In this document: positions 28,801 to 42,200 of the stretch, piece by piece
Position numbering within the stretch: position 1 is the stretch's first letter
How the letters are laid out: every line of letters starts with the position of its first letter
Source of the DNA: Thunnus maccoyii
Lineage: Eukaryota; Chordata; Actinopteri; Scombriformes; Scombridae
Assembly (NCBI RefSeq): GCF_910596095.1
Contig: NC_056540.1
Span: 26,232,501-26,296,500 of the forward strand
Length of the DNA: 64,000 bases
Direction of reading: 5' to 3'
Made by a program: the position numbers and the translations under genes
The notes under the pieces: model-generated
The model's input: only the letters and a program-made list of their open reading frames with translations
Told to the model about the DNA's origin: nothing
Database searches by the model: none

Positions 28801-31800
28801 TTGTATGAATTGTTTTAAATTTTAAATATATTTCATCCGTGTTGTATTTGCTGTAATTTGAGAAACGTTTTTCTCCTACATAGGTGAAAGTTTAACTCGG
28901 CCCTGGTTAAATTTAAACTGTATATATTTTGGAAATCTTGCAAGGAAATTGTTCTAATAAAGTGAGATGTATTTTGGCTCTCTGTTACACCTCTAAAATT
29001 AAATTTATGAGGCTACGTAGATGCAGTAATGAGCACTATCACCTTGTGTGCTTGTGAAAATCTAATGACACTGTTTGGCACAAAAGGAAGATGTAGTGTA
29101 AGTCAGAGGTAACATAGGATATTACTTGTAATGTATACCATCACAGGAGTAAAATATATGTTTAGATTTAAAATTTGTGATGTCCTTGGAGAAGCAGTCA
29201 ACTACACACCGCTATTCTATTTCCTAGAAGCTCATTAGAGAGCTCAATCTGTTGACTATTTCATGTGTTCATAATTATCTAATCAGCTCGTTTGATGCAC
29301 TTGGTTGCACATTTCTAATATCACATCAATGATTGCAGTATTACTACTGTAAATTCAGCTTCACTTTAAATTATCATAGCTTTCCTTACTCTCAGCTGTA
29401 ACTGAATTTGAGTAGGCCTGCTTTAAGAAAAAAAAAAGAACTGGAGTCAAATCTTTGTTTTCTAAACCCCTACATCCACCAGACATGAACCTGTATGCAA
29501 AATTTAAGTTATATGGATATATAGATAAGGTTTCATTTCAATTTCATTTTGACATGAAGTCATTGTGGTGCCCCAAAGGTCAAAATCAACCACTTAAATG
29601 ATGTCAGACTCAAGCATCATATGCAATGAATTGCTTCCTTATTATACTTTAAGTTTTGATTGTTAGCACATATAGATGGCTAAATTATTTCATGTTCGGT
29701 AGTGTGAATTACATATGGCTACCTTTTGTGTTACGTGCATATGCAAATGAGGCTCGATTGAATTATAAAACATGCCTCATATTTTCCATCGCTCTGATGT
29801 GGTTATTGCATGATCCGTTTGGGTCTTTGATGTTCTTGCAAAGTCGTGCCATCTCTTTTATATAAGCCTTTGAAGTGGATCTAGTTGCACTGCATAGTGC
29901 TGTGCCGCACTGTTGCTTTGGCACTGCCTACTGTGGTCACAGTGTGATACTGCAGCAGTACTATGGATCATTATAATATCACTGGTTCATCTATTCAATT
30001 CGATATCTCTTTAAATTAACCTGGAGTATCCAGAAGTTAGAGTTTTGGTCTTTTTTCCCTAACATCTGGCTCATCAACCACCACAATGCACGCAAATAAT
30101 TTGATCTTATAATGAAAAGCAATATTTTCTGAACTCTCTGACAATACAGTGATGCCTGCTGTTATAATAAGCGCACTACTACATGATATGTAGATAGACA
30201 GTCAGCTGGATGACTTTCTGAACTATGCACTTTGTACCACTAGGGAGCATCAGAGAACGAGAGTTTTGAACGCTTCATATTAGTCAGAGCTGAGTTTATA
30301 TTTAAAGATTTTTCAGTAGGGGTTTGGTGGGGTTTGAAACTCTTTGTACGGGTATATCAAAACAAATGGTGGTTCGTAGAAATTCACTGTAATTTCAGAA
30401 AGAAGGAACAATAGACAATGGCTCACAGGGGATCTTATTAATACATTTCCTTATAGGTTGATGGTGAGGGTGGTGGCATACCCTAAGGGAGCCTGATGAG
30501 AACTTTGAAGGCATGTGTTTGAGAAGCAGCTTTGTTGAACTCTATATGTCATAAAACATTTTTTAAATTTCAGAAACCATATAAAGAATCTGTGAGATGC
30601 TGGAGCAGCAAAGAGGAGGTCAAATACAACAGTATAAAGCAACCTTTGAGCAAAGAAGCAAAGAATATTCAGCTCCCATTTGGCTTGAAATGCTGTTTGA
30701 AGTTTATGAAAAAGAAATCAGTTTCATATGTAGGGCTTGTTTTCAAAATTATGCATTCAGTCATCAGAACTACTCTGTGCTTTGATGCATAACTGTTAAC
30801 ATGAGTGTGGGAAAGCTGATCACAACCCAAATGTAATTTCAAAAATTAGGAAAAATTATAAAAATCAGGTTAGACGCATTTGTTAATTTCTTCTGCTAGG
30901 GTTTAATTTATTCTAACTTCAAAGTAATGCTGCATTTGTCTTCTCTCGCCTTGTATCTCAGAGGATTCTTTTTAATCATTAATGTAATTTGTGATTTTGA
31001 TATTTCTTTGGAATACTTAAGCTATGCATACATATCAATATTGAAGCGTTGATGATATCCAAATAAGTGTCTGAGTAGCCTGTCTCTCAATGCATTTTCT
31101 CACTACTCATACTCATTTTAAAACTGAACAGTTGGTTTGTCATTGAAAACAAAAAAAGGCACAACTTTATCCAATTCTTAAAAAAACAACACACCGAAAA
31201 GAACCCCAATATCATTTTAATCCATGAGTGCATTTAACATTCAAAAAAAATTATACCTACCGAGAACATGGATGTGATCTATATTTGGATCCACTGTAAC
31301 CTTGTTTATGTGAGATGGGTTCATAAAATATTTGTGTTGATGAAATATTCATTGGACAGGAAGCCAGGTCAAAAGGCATTATGCCTGATAAACATTAAAT
31401 TTAGTGGAAATAATAGTTGACTGCATGTTATAGATACATCACCACTTGTATATACTTGTCACTACATGCACATGTTTCTGTTATTTACTTCTCACGTAAA
31501 CAGAGCATTGTGAAGAAGCCCCATATTAGCCATATTAGGAGGAACGTAACTTAAAAAAAAAAAAAAAAATGCATGTCTGAAAAATTAAAGAAAATTAAAA
31601 AATCAAAACCAGCTGGACTTTATTTATGTATAAACACAACATAAATTACTCTTAATATGACTAGTACAGACATTTATTCAGTTTCATTTAAAAAACGCCA
31701 TAAAACTCTTGCATAATTTACAAAACATGGTGTCCCTGTGCTATCCAAGACACGCCTGTGCCTTTTCCCCCCGACAGAGTTCTTCATACCTTTACTGTCT

Positions 31801-32475
31801 TTTTTTTTTCACAATGAATATTGGGTATTTAAACATGGAAACTGTTTCTTTTTTTCTGTTTCAAAGCATCTCAAAGAGAATAAGACATTTTGATGTTTTT
31901 GATGTTTACAGTGCTAAATCTCGTATACATAGTGGTTGTTTGGTGAGGATATCTCTAACTTCAGAAGTCTGATTTTAAAAACAAACATTTGCTCAAGTAC
32001 ACTGCATGCTCTAGGAGTGTGAACTCATGAGCCCCGTACTTCTAGAGAAGTGCAGATATGCATAATGTAAACATTTCCTTTGCTCTTATAATACTTTCTG
32101 TTAAGCCAGACTTTTCTTGATGAAAACAAACATAAAACACCTAAATGAGCTCACTGTTTCCTCAAAGACACTACTATTCCTCTGTTTCAGAGTCCAGAGT
32201 CCAAAAGGCTTGTTGTGCTACAGAGGAACTGACCTGTAATTGCCATGTTAAGGCTTGGTGTAGTTATACATTTACTCTGTAGTCCCTAGGTCACAATGCA
32301 CAGCATTGCTTTTGACCCGTTTGTATTTTTTTCTTCTTTTTTTTTTTCTTTACAAAAACACATCAACACTCGGGGTACATATCAGCAACCTTTGATTACA
32401 GTTGCTTGTCATTTTGTCCACTAGTACGTCTCTACCAAAATTAAGTCTCTTTGGCAGAAAATGCACCTCGTATTG
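25877..32475. other. Gene-poor interval between tdo2 and the teneurin gene
   Basis: About 6.6 kb, AT-rich, with no exon, RNA gene or full transposon recognised. The left end must hold the tdo2 promoter, since transcription runs leftwards. The right end holds the teneurin 3' UTR. Poly-T/A tracts occur near 31550 and 32335. An exon-like minus-strand open frame ending in AGAG|GTACGT at about 26934 was considered and rejected. The open frames here are short and unrelated to known families. Confidence 0.5.
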
Positions 32476-33228
32476 TTACCTTTTCCCGATTTCACTTTGC
32501 CGAAGAAAGTGGATGTTATTAGCACTGTCTGCTAATTCCGGGTACTGCTCGATGGAGAGCACATAGTATCCATCGTACCCCAAAACTTTTCCACTACTCA
32601 GAAGCTGCCTCTTCTCCCCTTCTGTCCATGGGCGGACCCCCTCCTCACCATCACGCACGCGCTGCTGCTCTCTTGCCCATGCACCCGCCAGGGCACGCTG
32701 ACGAGCAAGTTCAACAACCCGTGCTTTCTCCTCGTCCACTGTGGATCCATAGCGAATATGAAGAGCTAAAGCGCCAGCACGAATCTCCACATCTGCGAAA
32801 CGGCGAGTCCGACTATCCATGACTGTGGTGGACTGGGAAACAGTCACATTGACACCGTTCTCCAGAGTTTTGTGTCCACTAGTGAGGTGCAACGCAGCAA
32901 GGTCGGCATCTGGAAGGCCTGGTTTTACAAAGTAGTGTGTGTCCCGCCCCTCTATGGTGAAGTGGAGGTCTTCCAAGTAAAAGGCATTGTTGAGGATTGT
33001 TGCAACTTTAATACAGTCCTCACTGGCCACATTAAGTGTGTGAGTGTGGACGCTGCCCTTGTAGATGGCAAACATAACGGCTCTTCCAATGGGAGACATG
33101 GCCGCTGAGAACCACAGCCAAGACTTTTCACCTCTGCGACCTCGACTAAGATGGACTTCTGGCAGCCGCTCGAATGACAAGAGAGAATGTGCTTGTCTGG
33201 TTACTTCCTGCTGGACCCCAGAGATAGA
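32476..33228 (-). CDS. tenm2: tenm2 terminal exon: Tox-GHH-like domain and TCAP
   Basis: A 753-nt exon of 250 codons plus TAA. It begins [20 protein letters not shown], then [52 protein letters not shown] and [20 protein letters not shown], and ends in the teneurin C-terminal associated peptide. The fold is related to bacterial Rhs toxin tips, but in animals it serves adhesion and latrophilin binding. Confidence 0.97.
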   Translation of the reverse strand, partial: SISGVQQEVTRQAHSLLSFERLPEVHLSRGRRGEKSWLWFSAAMSPIGRAVMFAIYKGSVHTHTLNVASEDCIKVATILNNAFYLEDLHFTIEGRDTHYFVKPGLPDADLAALHLTSGHKTLENGVNVTVSQSTTVMDSRTRRFADVEIRAGALALHIRYGSTVDEEKARVVELARQRALAGAWAREQQRVRDGEEGVRPWTEGEKRQLLSSGKVLGYDGYYVLSIEQYPELADSANNIHFLRQSEIGKR

Positions 33229-36200
33229 CTGTAGGAAAAGTGCAGTGAAACGTTAACGCCTTAACATGGCAGAACCTGGCTCTCCAGGCCATTTAGAACC
33301 AGCTACTGCTCTGCTTCAGAGAGTTTTCCATCCCCGTCTAAGATAATGGTGTTTTCAAGCTGTGTTCTCAAGCCAAAAGTAGATATATCCCACACGATTT
33401 TACAGCAACACGGTTTGTGTTAAGGCCTTAAACCAAAGAAGCCTAGCATAAATGGCTTCAAAATATTGTTTTAACAGTAGCGACACCACAGTATTACGTA
33501 TAAAGTTAGTGTTAAAATGTGTTCAACTGAAGCAATAAAACAGTGCACTTTGTGCTCATTATGCGTATTATTATGCAAATACAGCCCAATTAAAATTGAT
33601 ATTCTATGAAATGCATAGCAATCCAATTAAGAGATGTTAGCTTCAAAATACTACTTCAAAAGGAAAACAATGGAAAAAACAAAGTTATTTTTTTGTTGCC
33701 CGTCTGTTCCCCTACACTATCAAAAGCATATAATCTGTTGGCTAGAGCAGTATAATAGTTGTTCTTTTGCTATTCAGTAATCTTGTGTTCAGTATGCATG
33801 ACAGATATTAATTTAACCAACCGGCAGATCATCCCAGAGCTGACTCTTCCTCAGTTCGTAAGATGGCATGCTTAAGTCAAACTTTGGAACTGGAAACCCA
33901 GGAATGGTGTTGTGAAGATGAAAGCCAAAGGTTACAAGCCAGCTGTTCACATCTGTAAAAGAAAAATAAATCAAAGACAGAAAGTTTAAAATTACAACAT
34001 GAATACCATAGCACTTTACCTCAACTTTTTTTTCCCCCAGAAGACTTTATTTTTGAGAAAGTTGTGTATAATGTATATTGAGTCAAATACATTTAAATTG
34101 TGGGCTTTGGAACAATTCCTTGAATACTGAACACTGAGAATTTAAGTAAAAAGTTTTAACTTGTTAAGTATTCCAAAATAAACCAAATTTAATTCTAATT
34201 TTATAGATTAGATGATTGATGGAATTGGAAACAATTTTGAGAACTTATTAATTGTAATATTTAAAATTTTTAAATATTTTTTAAGCAGAAATGCCAAACA
34301 TTCGCTGATTCCAGTTCCTTAAATGTGCAGATGTGCTTCTTTTCTTTGTCATATATGATAGTAAACTGAATGTTTTGGGGTTTTAGACTAATTGTCAGAT
34401 AAACAAGAAATGTGGATATGCCACCTTGGGCTCTTGGAAATTACAGGCATTTTCAACTATTTGCTGGCAATTTACTGACAAAATGATTGATAGAGAAAAT
34501 ATTTGGCAGAATAATTGTAAAGTAATTGTTTTCTATAATCACTACTAATCATTGTCAATAATAGCAGCAGCTTCAACTGCAATGTCTCTTACCTGCAACA
34601 TATTCTCTGACTTCATGGACTTTGCTGATGGGGTTGTTATTTCTGAACATATATAAATTAAAAGGAGCTGGCTCTTTGCCAACATTTTTCCAAGTAGAGA
34701 CATCTGGAACAGTCCACCTCCCAGACATGATATCATAATCCTTCTCCCCGAAGTGCAGCAGTTTGGTAAGGGGGTCGTACAGTCCTCCATGAAACCCGAG
34801 CACAAGCTGAAAGTCTGGGTTTGAGTCAAAATAGATCTCACCGTACGCCGTGTACTGAAGTTGTTTGACCAGGAGGCCGTTGCTGGTGAAGATGGCCAGA
34901 GGTGTGCCAGTGTTATCACAGGCGATGTAGAACTCTTCCCCACTGCTGATCTCCATAGCAAACAGGTGGCCTTGGAGGTCATAGTAGAATGAGGTGATCT
35001 CTGAACTGGAGTGGTTGTATACATGTGTAATCCTGGCTGGGTAACTCAGGTCTGCGTAGAAGTACTGCAGGTGTTGGCCTAAGCTCGTCTTGGTGGACAC
35101 TCTACGACCGAGTCCATCATAACGATATTGAATTGTCCAGCCGCTGCTCTTGCTGTATACCCGCACCAAGAGTCCTTTGGAGTTGTACTCAAAGATTTCT
35201 GCTCCCCTCTGACGGAGGAAACCATCTTCGTCCATTCTGTATTGGATGTCACCAAGACGGGTTATGCGGTCTCTCAAATCATAGCGCAAAGGAAGAAGTC
35301 TGGCACTGTTTCCTGCGTTCAGCAGGTGCAGATTTCCATTAAGATCATATGTATAGCGCCACATCACTTTATCATTCAAGTATACATTCTGGAGCTGGCC
35401 ATCCACGTCATACTCGTAGCTGTACTTGGTGGTGTTGGCAAAGGGGCCGATCTTGATCTCTCGCTTGGTTACTCGGCCCACATCATCGTACTGGAAAGTG
35501 ATCCAATACATGAGTGAGCGAAATATCTCATACTGGATCTCCTTGATGCGTCCATGTGCATCAAAGTGCTTGGTGTAGGTCATGACTGCAGTGGATATGA
35601 TCTGATTTATATCATAGTAGATAACCCCAAACTTTCCAAATTGCTCAACTTTTCCTGAGATGTCATCGAACTGGTATAGGTCAATGGGAAGTGGCGTTTC
35701 ATTGATGACGCCTTGCACGCTGGTGACACGCAGGCTGCTGTCATAAGTGTAATCAAAACGTGCATTGACCATGCCATCCTCACTGAAGCGGAAAATCTGG
35801 CGGTCCACCAGGGGACCCACTTGGCGGTAACGGATGGTGCAGATAAAACCTTCATTCTGCAAGTTAACGGTCTTCAGCACACCTGCTGTCTCGTCATAGG
35901 TGAAGCTGACCCTTGTGCTGTCATACAGGATCTCTGACAGTTTGTTCTGCCGGCGGTACCTGTACAGGACTCTACGGCCTGTGCCGAGGTGAGATACTCT
36001 CAGTAGGAGGCCGTCTTCACTGTAGTCCACAGCTACCGAGGCGTTGCTCTCTGGGGGATGATAAAGGTTCCTGTAGTAACCCACTGAACGAATGGTCTGC
36101 ATGGTGTAGCGGGCTACGCTTGGCATGGTGACAGCAGAAAGCCGGTCCAGGGAGTCGAAATCAAATATGTACTGGCGCTGACTATGGAGCAGGAGAACCA

Positions 36201-39200
36201 TGGACTGCAGGGAAAAGAGAAAAATAGCAAATGTTTTCTTGAGTTGCATAATATTTAATGCATAATATGTGTGTAATGCCAAGCAGAGTGGGTGCAGGTT
36301 GACTGAGTAGAAATTTCCTGTCTTGAGAAAGGGAGAAACAGGGTATATGAAAAATGCACTAGCTTGTACCAGCTATCACTGTTGTGAGACAGTAGCTACC
36401 AACTACACTGCACATGGACTCGTCTGTTAATGCAGAATGTACAAAATTATAAGAAGTGCTGTCATAAGCATGCTGGTGTACAAAACAGTATAGCATATTC
36501 TTTTGAAAAAGTTCATTTGTTAACAATTGTCTAGTACAGTTTACATACACATGTATCAGACATAATAAATATTTACTTGTTATTCCTCATACCAACAGAG
36601 ACTAGTTTAATTAATTTACAGTGTATGCAGTTCAGAGTGTAGGAAGTCTTGCAAAGGTTTACCACCCTTTCTGTTAAAATGTCATGCTCAGTCATCCGTA
36701 GCTATATTGAGGTTCCCTGTGCTCCCTGAGCTCTCTGTGTTCCTTATGTCAGAGTGTTGACATGGCCTCTGCAGGTCACGCAATGAAAGGATGAGGCCAG
36801 GAGTCGCTGAAGAAATCTCTGCATGTTTTTTTTATAGCTGAGCTTCACTGTGCAGTCTTAACTATACTCTGCAAGACAACTAAAGAATATTTATGTGGAA
36901 GAGATGGAGAGAGTAATATAGCAGCACGGTATTCTTTTGTTGTTTGACATGCTGTAACAGCAGAGGGGACATATCAGAAGACCTGCCAGTTTTGATCATT
37001 TCTGATCAAAATGTTATATAGTAGATCCCTATTTTTTAATTTTTGTGTGGTATACATGTGCCATATATATTATGTATATAATTTTGCAACAGTGTTGACT
37101 TAGTTATTTAGCAAGGAAGTAAATTTCTATAATTTAAAAAAAAAATCAAAGCTATACTATAGCTATACTCAGAGCCTGCTACTTGCCCAGTATGTTGTCT
37201 CTGTTTTTACTCAGTCATTCAATTTTACCTCCTCTTCGGCTGCTAAGATTAAAAAAAATCTGTATGTTGGTAGAAACTGTCATTAGGTGTCCAGTCTTTG
37301 TAGGTTTCAGCTATTTATGGACATATTTTATTTGTAAGGGACTATGTACAGTATTAAACATAAATGTTACCAAAGCTAATTTTCATCTGGTCCTCATTAA
37401 AGTATACACACAGTGTATGTTACAAACTGTACTGTTACAAACAGAATACATAATCCAAGATTACATGCAGCAGTACTTAAAACTGCTAGTCTTTAGGTCT
37501 GTCCTAAGATTTACTCACTCAGTGATTTCAAGAGTAAACTGTTCTATTACACATGTACTGAATACATTTTTGCAATGCATTTTGAGTTACTTCAGCAAAC
37601 AGAAAGGCAAGAAATATGTTACTAGGGCAGATATGGTCAATATCCCCACTGTTCAAACCATTTTGAGCCTTGCATCTTTGATTATCCCAATTACAGAAAA
37701 GCAGTTGGATAACCCAGGTTGAATTTTCTTTTTTTTTTCACATAAAAGAATGGTTTAAATCTGCAGTTAGTGTAAAATGATTACTATGTTTGCTTAGTGC
37801 CTTTGTAATAAGCAGAATTATGCACATGGAGCTGATGATTATTGTGAAATAAGCCTCCCCAGGGAGACCTCTGTTTCATGTCAGGGTCTTGATTCATCTA
37901 GTAGCGATAATGACTACCCTGCTGTACAATATATCTTACTTACTAAACACTTTGTTGAATTCTTGATTCTGATTGGTCAATTATGGCATTCTACGGTCTG
38001 TTATTTCTGAATAGGAGACCGCTGCTATGACCGTTTCGATGGAGGCAGTTCTGAGACTCTGGAGGATCATGTTTTATTATATCAGTCTGCAGAAAGAGGT
38101 CTGGTAAAATTACCAACTGCAGCTAATTTGTGACACCCTGTGGCAAAAAAACTACTGGTCTCCAACCATTACAGAAAGGGCAGAGCAATATCCTGTCCTC
38201 CAATCCAGGCAAGGGCAGCAGATCTGGTGAGCGCCTCTCCTAGTTGCCTTTCTATACATACTAAATTAAGTGGTAGTGATAATAGTGATATTGTTACCAG
38301 TTGTAACATTAGTAACAATTGTGGTTCAGGTGTGTCAACTGCAAAGCCCAGGCAAGAAGGAAACTTAGAGATGAATGAGAACAGAAATGTCAGCATCAAT
38401 ATTCCCAAAGAAGTCCCATTCACCTTGTCTCACTTCACCATCAATGGAAATGTTCAGTTTAAAATGAATTATAAGTTATAAGCAGTTCAAACCATAGAAT
38501 CTAAGTGGAAGCAATATAATCCTTTATAAATCAATAAAATCATTTTTGAATCAATATTTTATGTAAAATTATTGATTTCTTTGATGACTAAATAGTCATG
38601 TAATAAGTGGGATGATGTACAGCAAGCAGGTCATTATTGTGAAATGAACCCCTCTGGGGTGATTCAAGGCACCTCTGCTTCACGTCGGGGTCCTGCATCA
38701 CCCTGTTGGGGTTCATTTCACAATAACGACCTGCTCGCTGTACATTAACCCTTACATATTGCTTCCTCTGGATGCGTTATCTTCTCACCTGGTCCAGGTA
38801 GGTGTAACTCCATATCTTCCCATCAGCAAACACTCTGGATACCAGTCGGCCTTGGCTATCATACCCGAGTTTCTCAGTGGTGGGGCCTCTCTGCAGGGCA
38901 CTGATTTGCCCGCTGCTAGTGCGGCTCACATTAACCGGCAGTAGCTTACTGCTGGGCATCCAGAGCACTGGGTGGCCTGCTGTGTCGTATATAATCTTTA
39001 AGAGGAATTTCCTGTGGTCGTCATAAATCTTCTCTGTCCTCAGGGTGCGATCGTAATCGACTGAAAGAATGTTCCGTCCATTCACCTGTGGCAAGGATTT
39101 GATTTAAGAAGGTGTAAAGACATAAAACCACAACTACTACTACCACTACTACTAGTGATAATAATAATTATTGGATAATACTTAAAAATAATGAATAGAA

Positions 39201-42200
39201 TCCATGCACATAGATTACACGATAGTACAATATCAAGAAGAACTTATTGAATTTGATATCAGTTCTAATGTTCTTTGTCTGGTTGGCTCTTTAAACTGTA
39301 TTCAGGAAGATTTTCACTACAGTTGTCACAGAGATTAACACCCCCTTCCCGAGGCTCATTAAACTGAGAGACACTCTGGTGATTGTTCAGGTACACTTAA
39401 ATCACAACCTCCTAAATTTAGTAGAGACGAAAATTACTGTGAGGCAAAGTAACCACCCAAGTTAAGTTCATGAAGTACCATAAATCATAGATCTGAGAGT
39501 CTAAGATTCTAAGGAGGAATAAGAGGAGGTGGACTTATGTACAGTAATAGAATATTGATAAGCCCTCATTTCAGGAACTAAAGGTTGATGTGACTCATAA
39601 ATTACAATAGGAAAAAGAATTGCAGAAATATTTTTGCAAGGTTAGATTAAGGACAGTGACACAGCCACAGATATAAAATAACATCTGTAATTTTGGGGGC
39701 AGTTAGACTGATTTTATCACAGGATCTTGGGTGGGTTATCAAATCTCTAACCTTAATTTTATCACTGCTATGCTCTTTTTTGTAAGGCCACAGAAAATAT
39801 TCACTTTTATATGCATGGGACACTGATCATTTATATGTGACATGAGAAAAAAAAAGAAGAAAAAACTGTCCAACATACCCTAAGCTTGCGTCCAAACACA
39901 ATGACTTTCCCTCTGGCTTGTTCTTTGCGGAAGCGCCACTCAACCAAGTTTTGCCCACTCTCCCCTGGCAAGCTCATGTTGCGTCTGGCTACAGTCGGGT
40001 TGGCAGCACCTGCCAGGATGTGGGGCTCTGTCTGGTAGTGGGTGTCCATCCCGTTGGCATAAGTAATCCGCAGTGAGTTGTCAAAGCCCACTTGATAGCT
40101 ACTTCTACATTGGTCTGTTGATAGTGAACGAAAAGCAGAACTTAGAACAGAGGAATAGGTAATTACATGCTGCAATTAATGTTATTGACAGTCTCCCAAA
40201 GTAATTATTGGTTGTACTTAATTATGCTTAAAGTACTTAGTATTTCAAATTAGACCATTTCCAGATGAAAAGAATGAACATGAATGATGCACTGAAATAA
40301 CTAGACCATCTGGCCATACAGAGAGTGGAAACCGTTTAGACACAAGGTTGATGTGTTTCCCTGACACCCCATACCCACACACTGAGAGAGTAATCATTTA
40401 CGCTGTCATCTGTCAGACGCTCTGAGCTGTAATGATACATGACTTAAGCTTACTCAACATTGCCCCGGTGACCTCTGAAACAATGACAAATAACCGCTTA
40501 CAAAATAGCCACCTGAGTTGGGAGGATGAGCGGTGTGGCCTTACCCTGAGCCAGAGTGTAGAAGGCACGGATGGTTGAGGTATTCGTGGTGATGCTGATT
40601 TCCTCCTCTGTTAGGGAGCTTTCAATGTCCACCGTCAATGCGCTGTAGATGTCTGTGTACAAGTTATTCACCATTCCAGTGGGGAACGTCACATTCATTA
40701 GCCGTCCTTCACTGTCATAGCTGTTTGACAAAAAGATCATCAAATGACAAAGCAGTGATATATATGAGGGCTCTCAGTGCTACAGTACATTCAATTATCA
40801 GATCTTTTATTCTTGTTGAGTAAAACCATCAACTTTATTGTAATTAAAATGTCACATTTCTTTCTCTTTTTTATATGTTCAATTTTCATGACATAAGTGA
40901 AGGGGCGTCTATATCAACCAAAGGCACAATCCAAATATTTGATAAGGGTGAATAACGTCTCTTCAGCCATCGGTTTTATATATAAAAATAAAAAAATACA
41001 CAGACTTGTAATGAATTCAATTATTTGGATGATTGATGTGTCATTATAATCCCAACTGAATGCTTTGCTTTTTTAGTTATAGTGAGGATATCATTCATGG
41101 CATAATGTGACATGACAGCAAATTACACAGGGGAGAAAAATTCAATCACTGAGAGGCCATGCTACCAAAATAAAAAGTGTCATTCTGATAGAGTGCAGGC
41201 GGATTATTATGATGAAATATAATCATTAGTTGGTAATTTTGTTCAACTTTACTTTTCTATCTATGCATGTTAACACAACATGCTAATGTTAACCAACATT
41301 TCTGTTGCTCCTCTTCTGCCATCTATAACAAACAACATGAATACACATGGTTCAGTCAAGTTAAAAAAAGTCAAAAGTGGCATCCTTTATGGATATTGAA
41401 GTCTAACTAGGCTATTTTACAGATCTAAGGCAAATTTTATAATTAGGCTTCAATTAAATGTGCACCCTAAAGCAGTTTGCAGGTAAGTGTGTTACCAATT
41501 ATAGAGTAAACCTGTGCTGAGCTATGAGACAAGGAATAATGCACTCAGATTTATGCACATACAAGTACACACATAGCAAACACATTTGTCTTTGAACCTC
41601 ATAACTTGAGGCTTTACTTTAAATTTAAAAACAAACATTAATATCATTTCAAACTCAGTGCAGTAGTAGGTGACAAGCTCATACCTAAAAAACATAAATC
41701 TTAGAACTGTAAGCCTGTTAATACTGCCTCCTCATCTGTGAGAAGCAGGCAATACTTTAGATGCCAGAATGTGAGGTGAATTTGTTTACATAATTTGTAT
41801 TAGTATGCAGAAAGTAGGAGGTGTGTTTAATTTGTATCATGGGCAGGTTCCAGATGCAGAAGCCCTAAATTAATTGCAACCTAAATCAGTCTGACTTATG
41901 CAAGTGATATAAAGATTTCCACAGAATAATCTTGCCAATTTCTATTATACTTACTCATAGAAAGTTGTCCAGCCAATCTCTGATGTCTTCGTAGCCAGCA
42001 GGCCGTTGTTACCATGGTAAGTAAGAAGCACCAGCTCCTTGCTCTGAGCTGTAAGAGTTTTCAGTCCACCATTGGTGCCCATAGTGAGCCAGATCACCTG
42101 GTTGTCAGGGGCGACGATGCGCACTGGCATGCGGTTTGGGTCTCTGCGTATTCTCAAGGTGTTTCCACTACTGTCGGTAACAGCTGTGATGTCGTTCTCT

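Larger units (their letters stand above)
36205..38788 (-). other. tenm2 intron holding two palindromic elements
   Basis: A 2.6-kb intron. A 179-codon plus-strand open frame at 37183-37722 is AT-rich and has no recognisable similarity. Two related inverted-repeat elements occupy about 37831-37930 and 38615-38745. Confidence 0.6.

Noticed and set aside
32628..33256. Plus-strand open frames opposite the tenm2 terminal exon
   Set aside because: Antisense shadows of a well-supported coding exon.
37183..37722. A 179-codon plus-strand open frame within a tenm2 intron
   Set aside because: AT-rich, hydrophobic by composition, no recognisable motif, and antisense to an intron. Likely chance.
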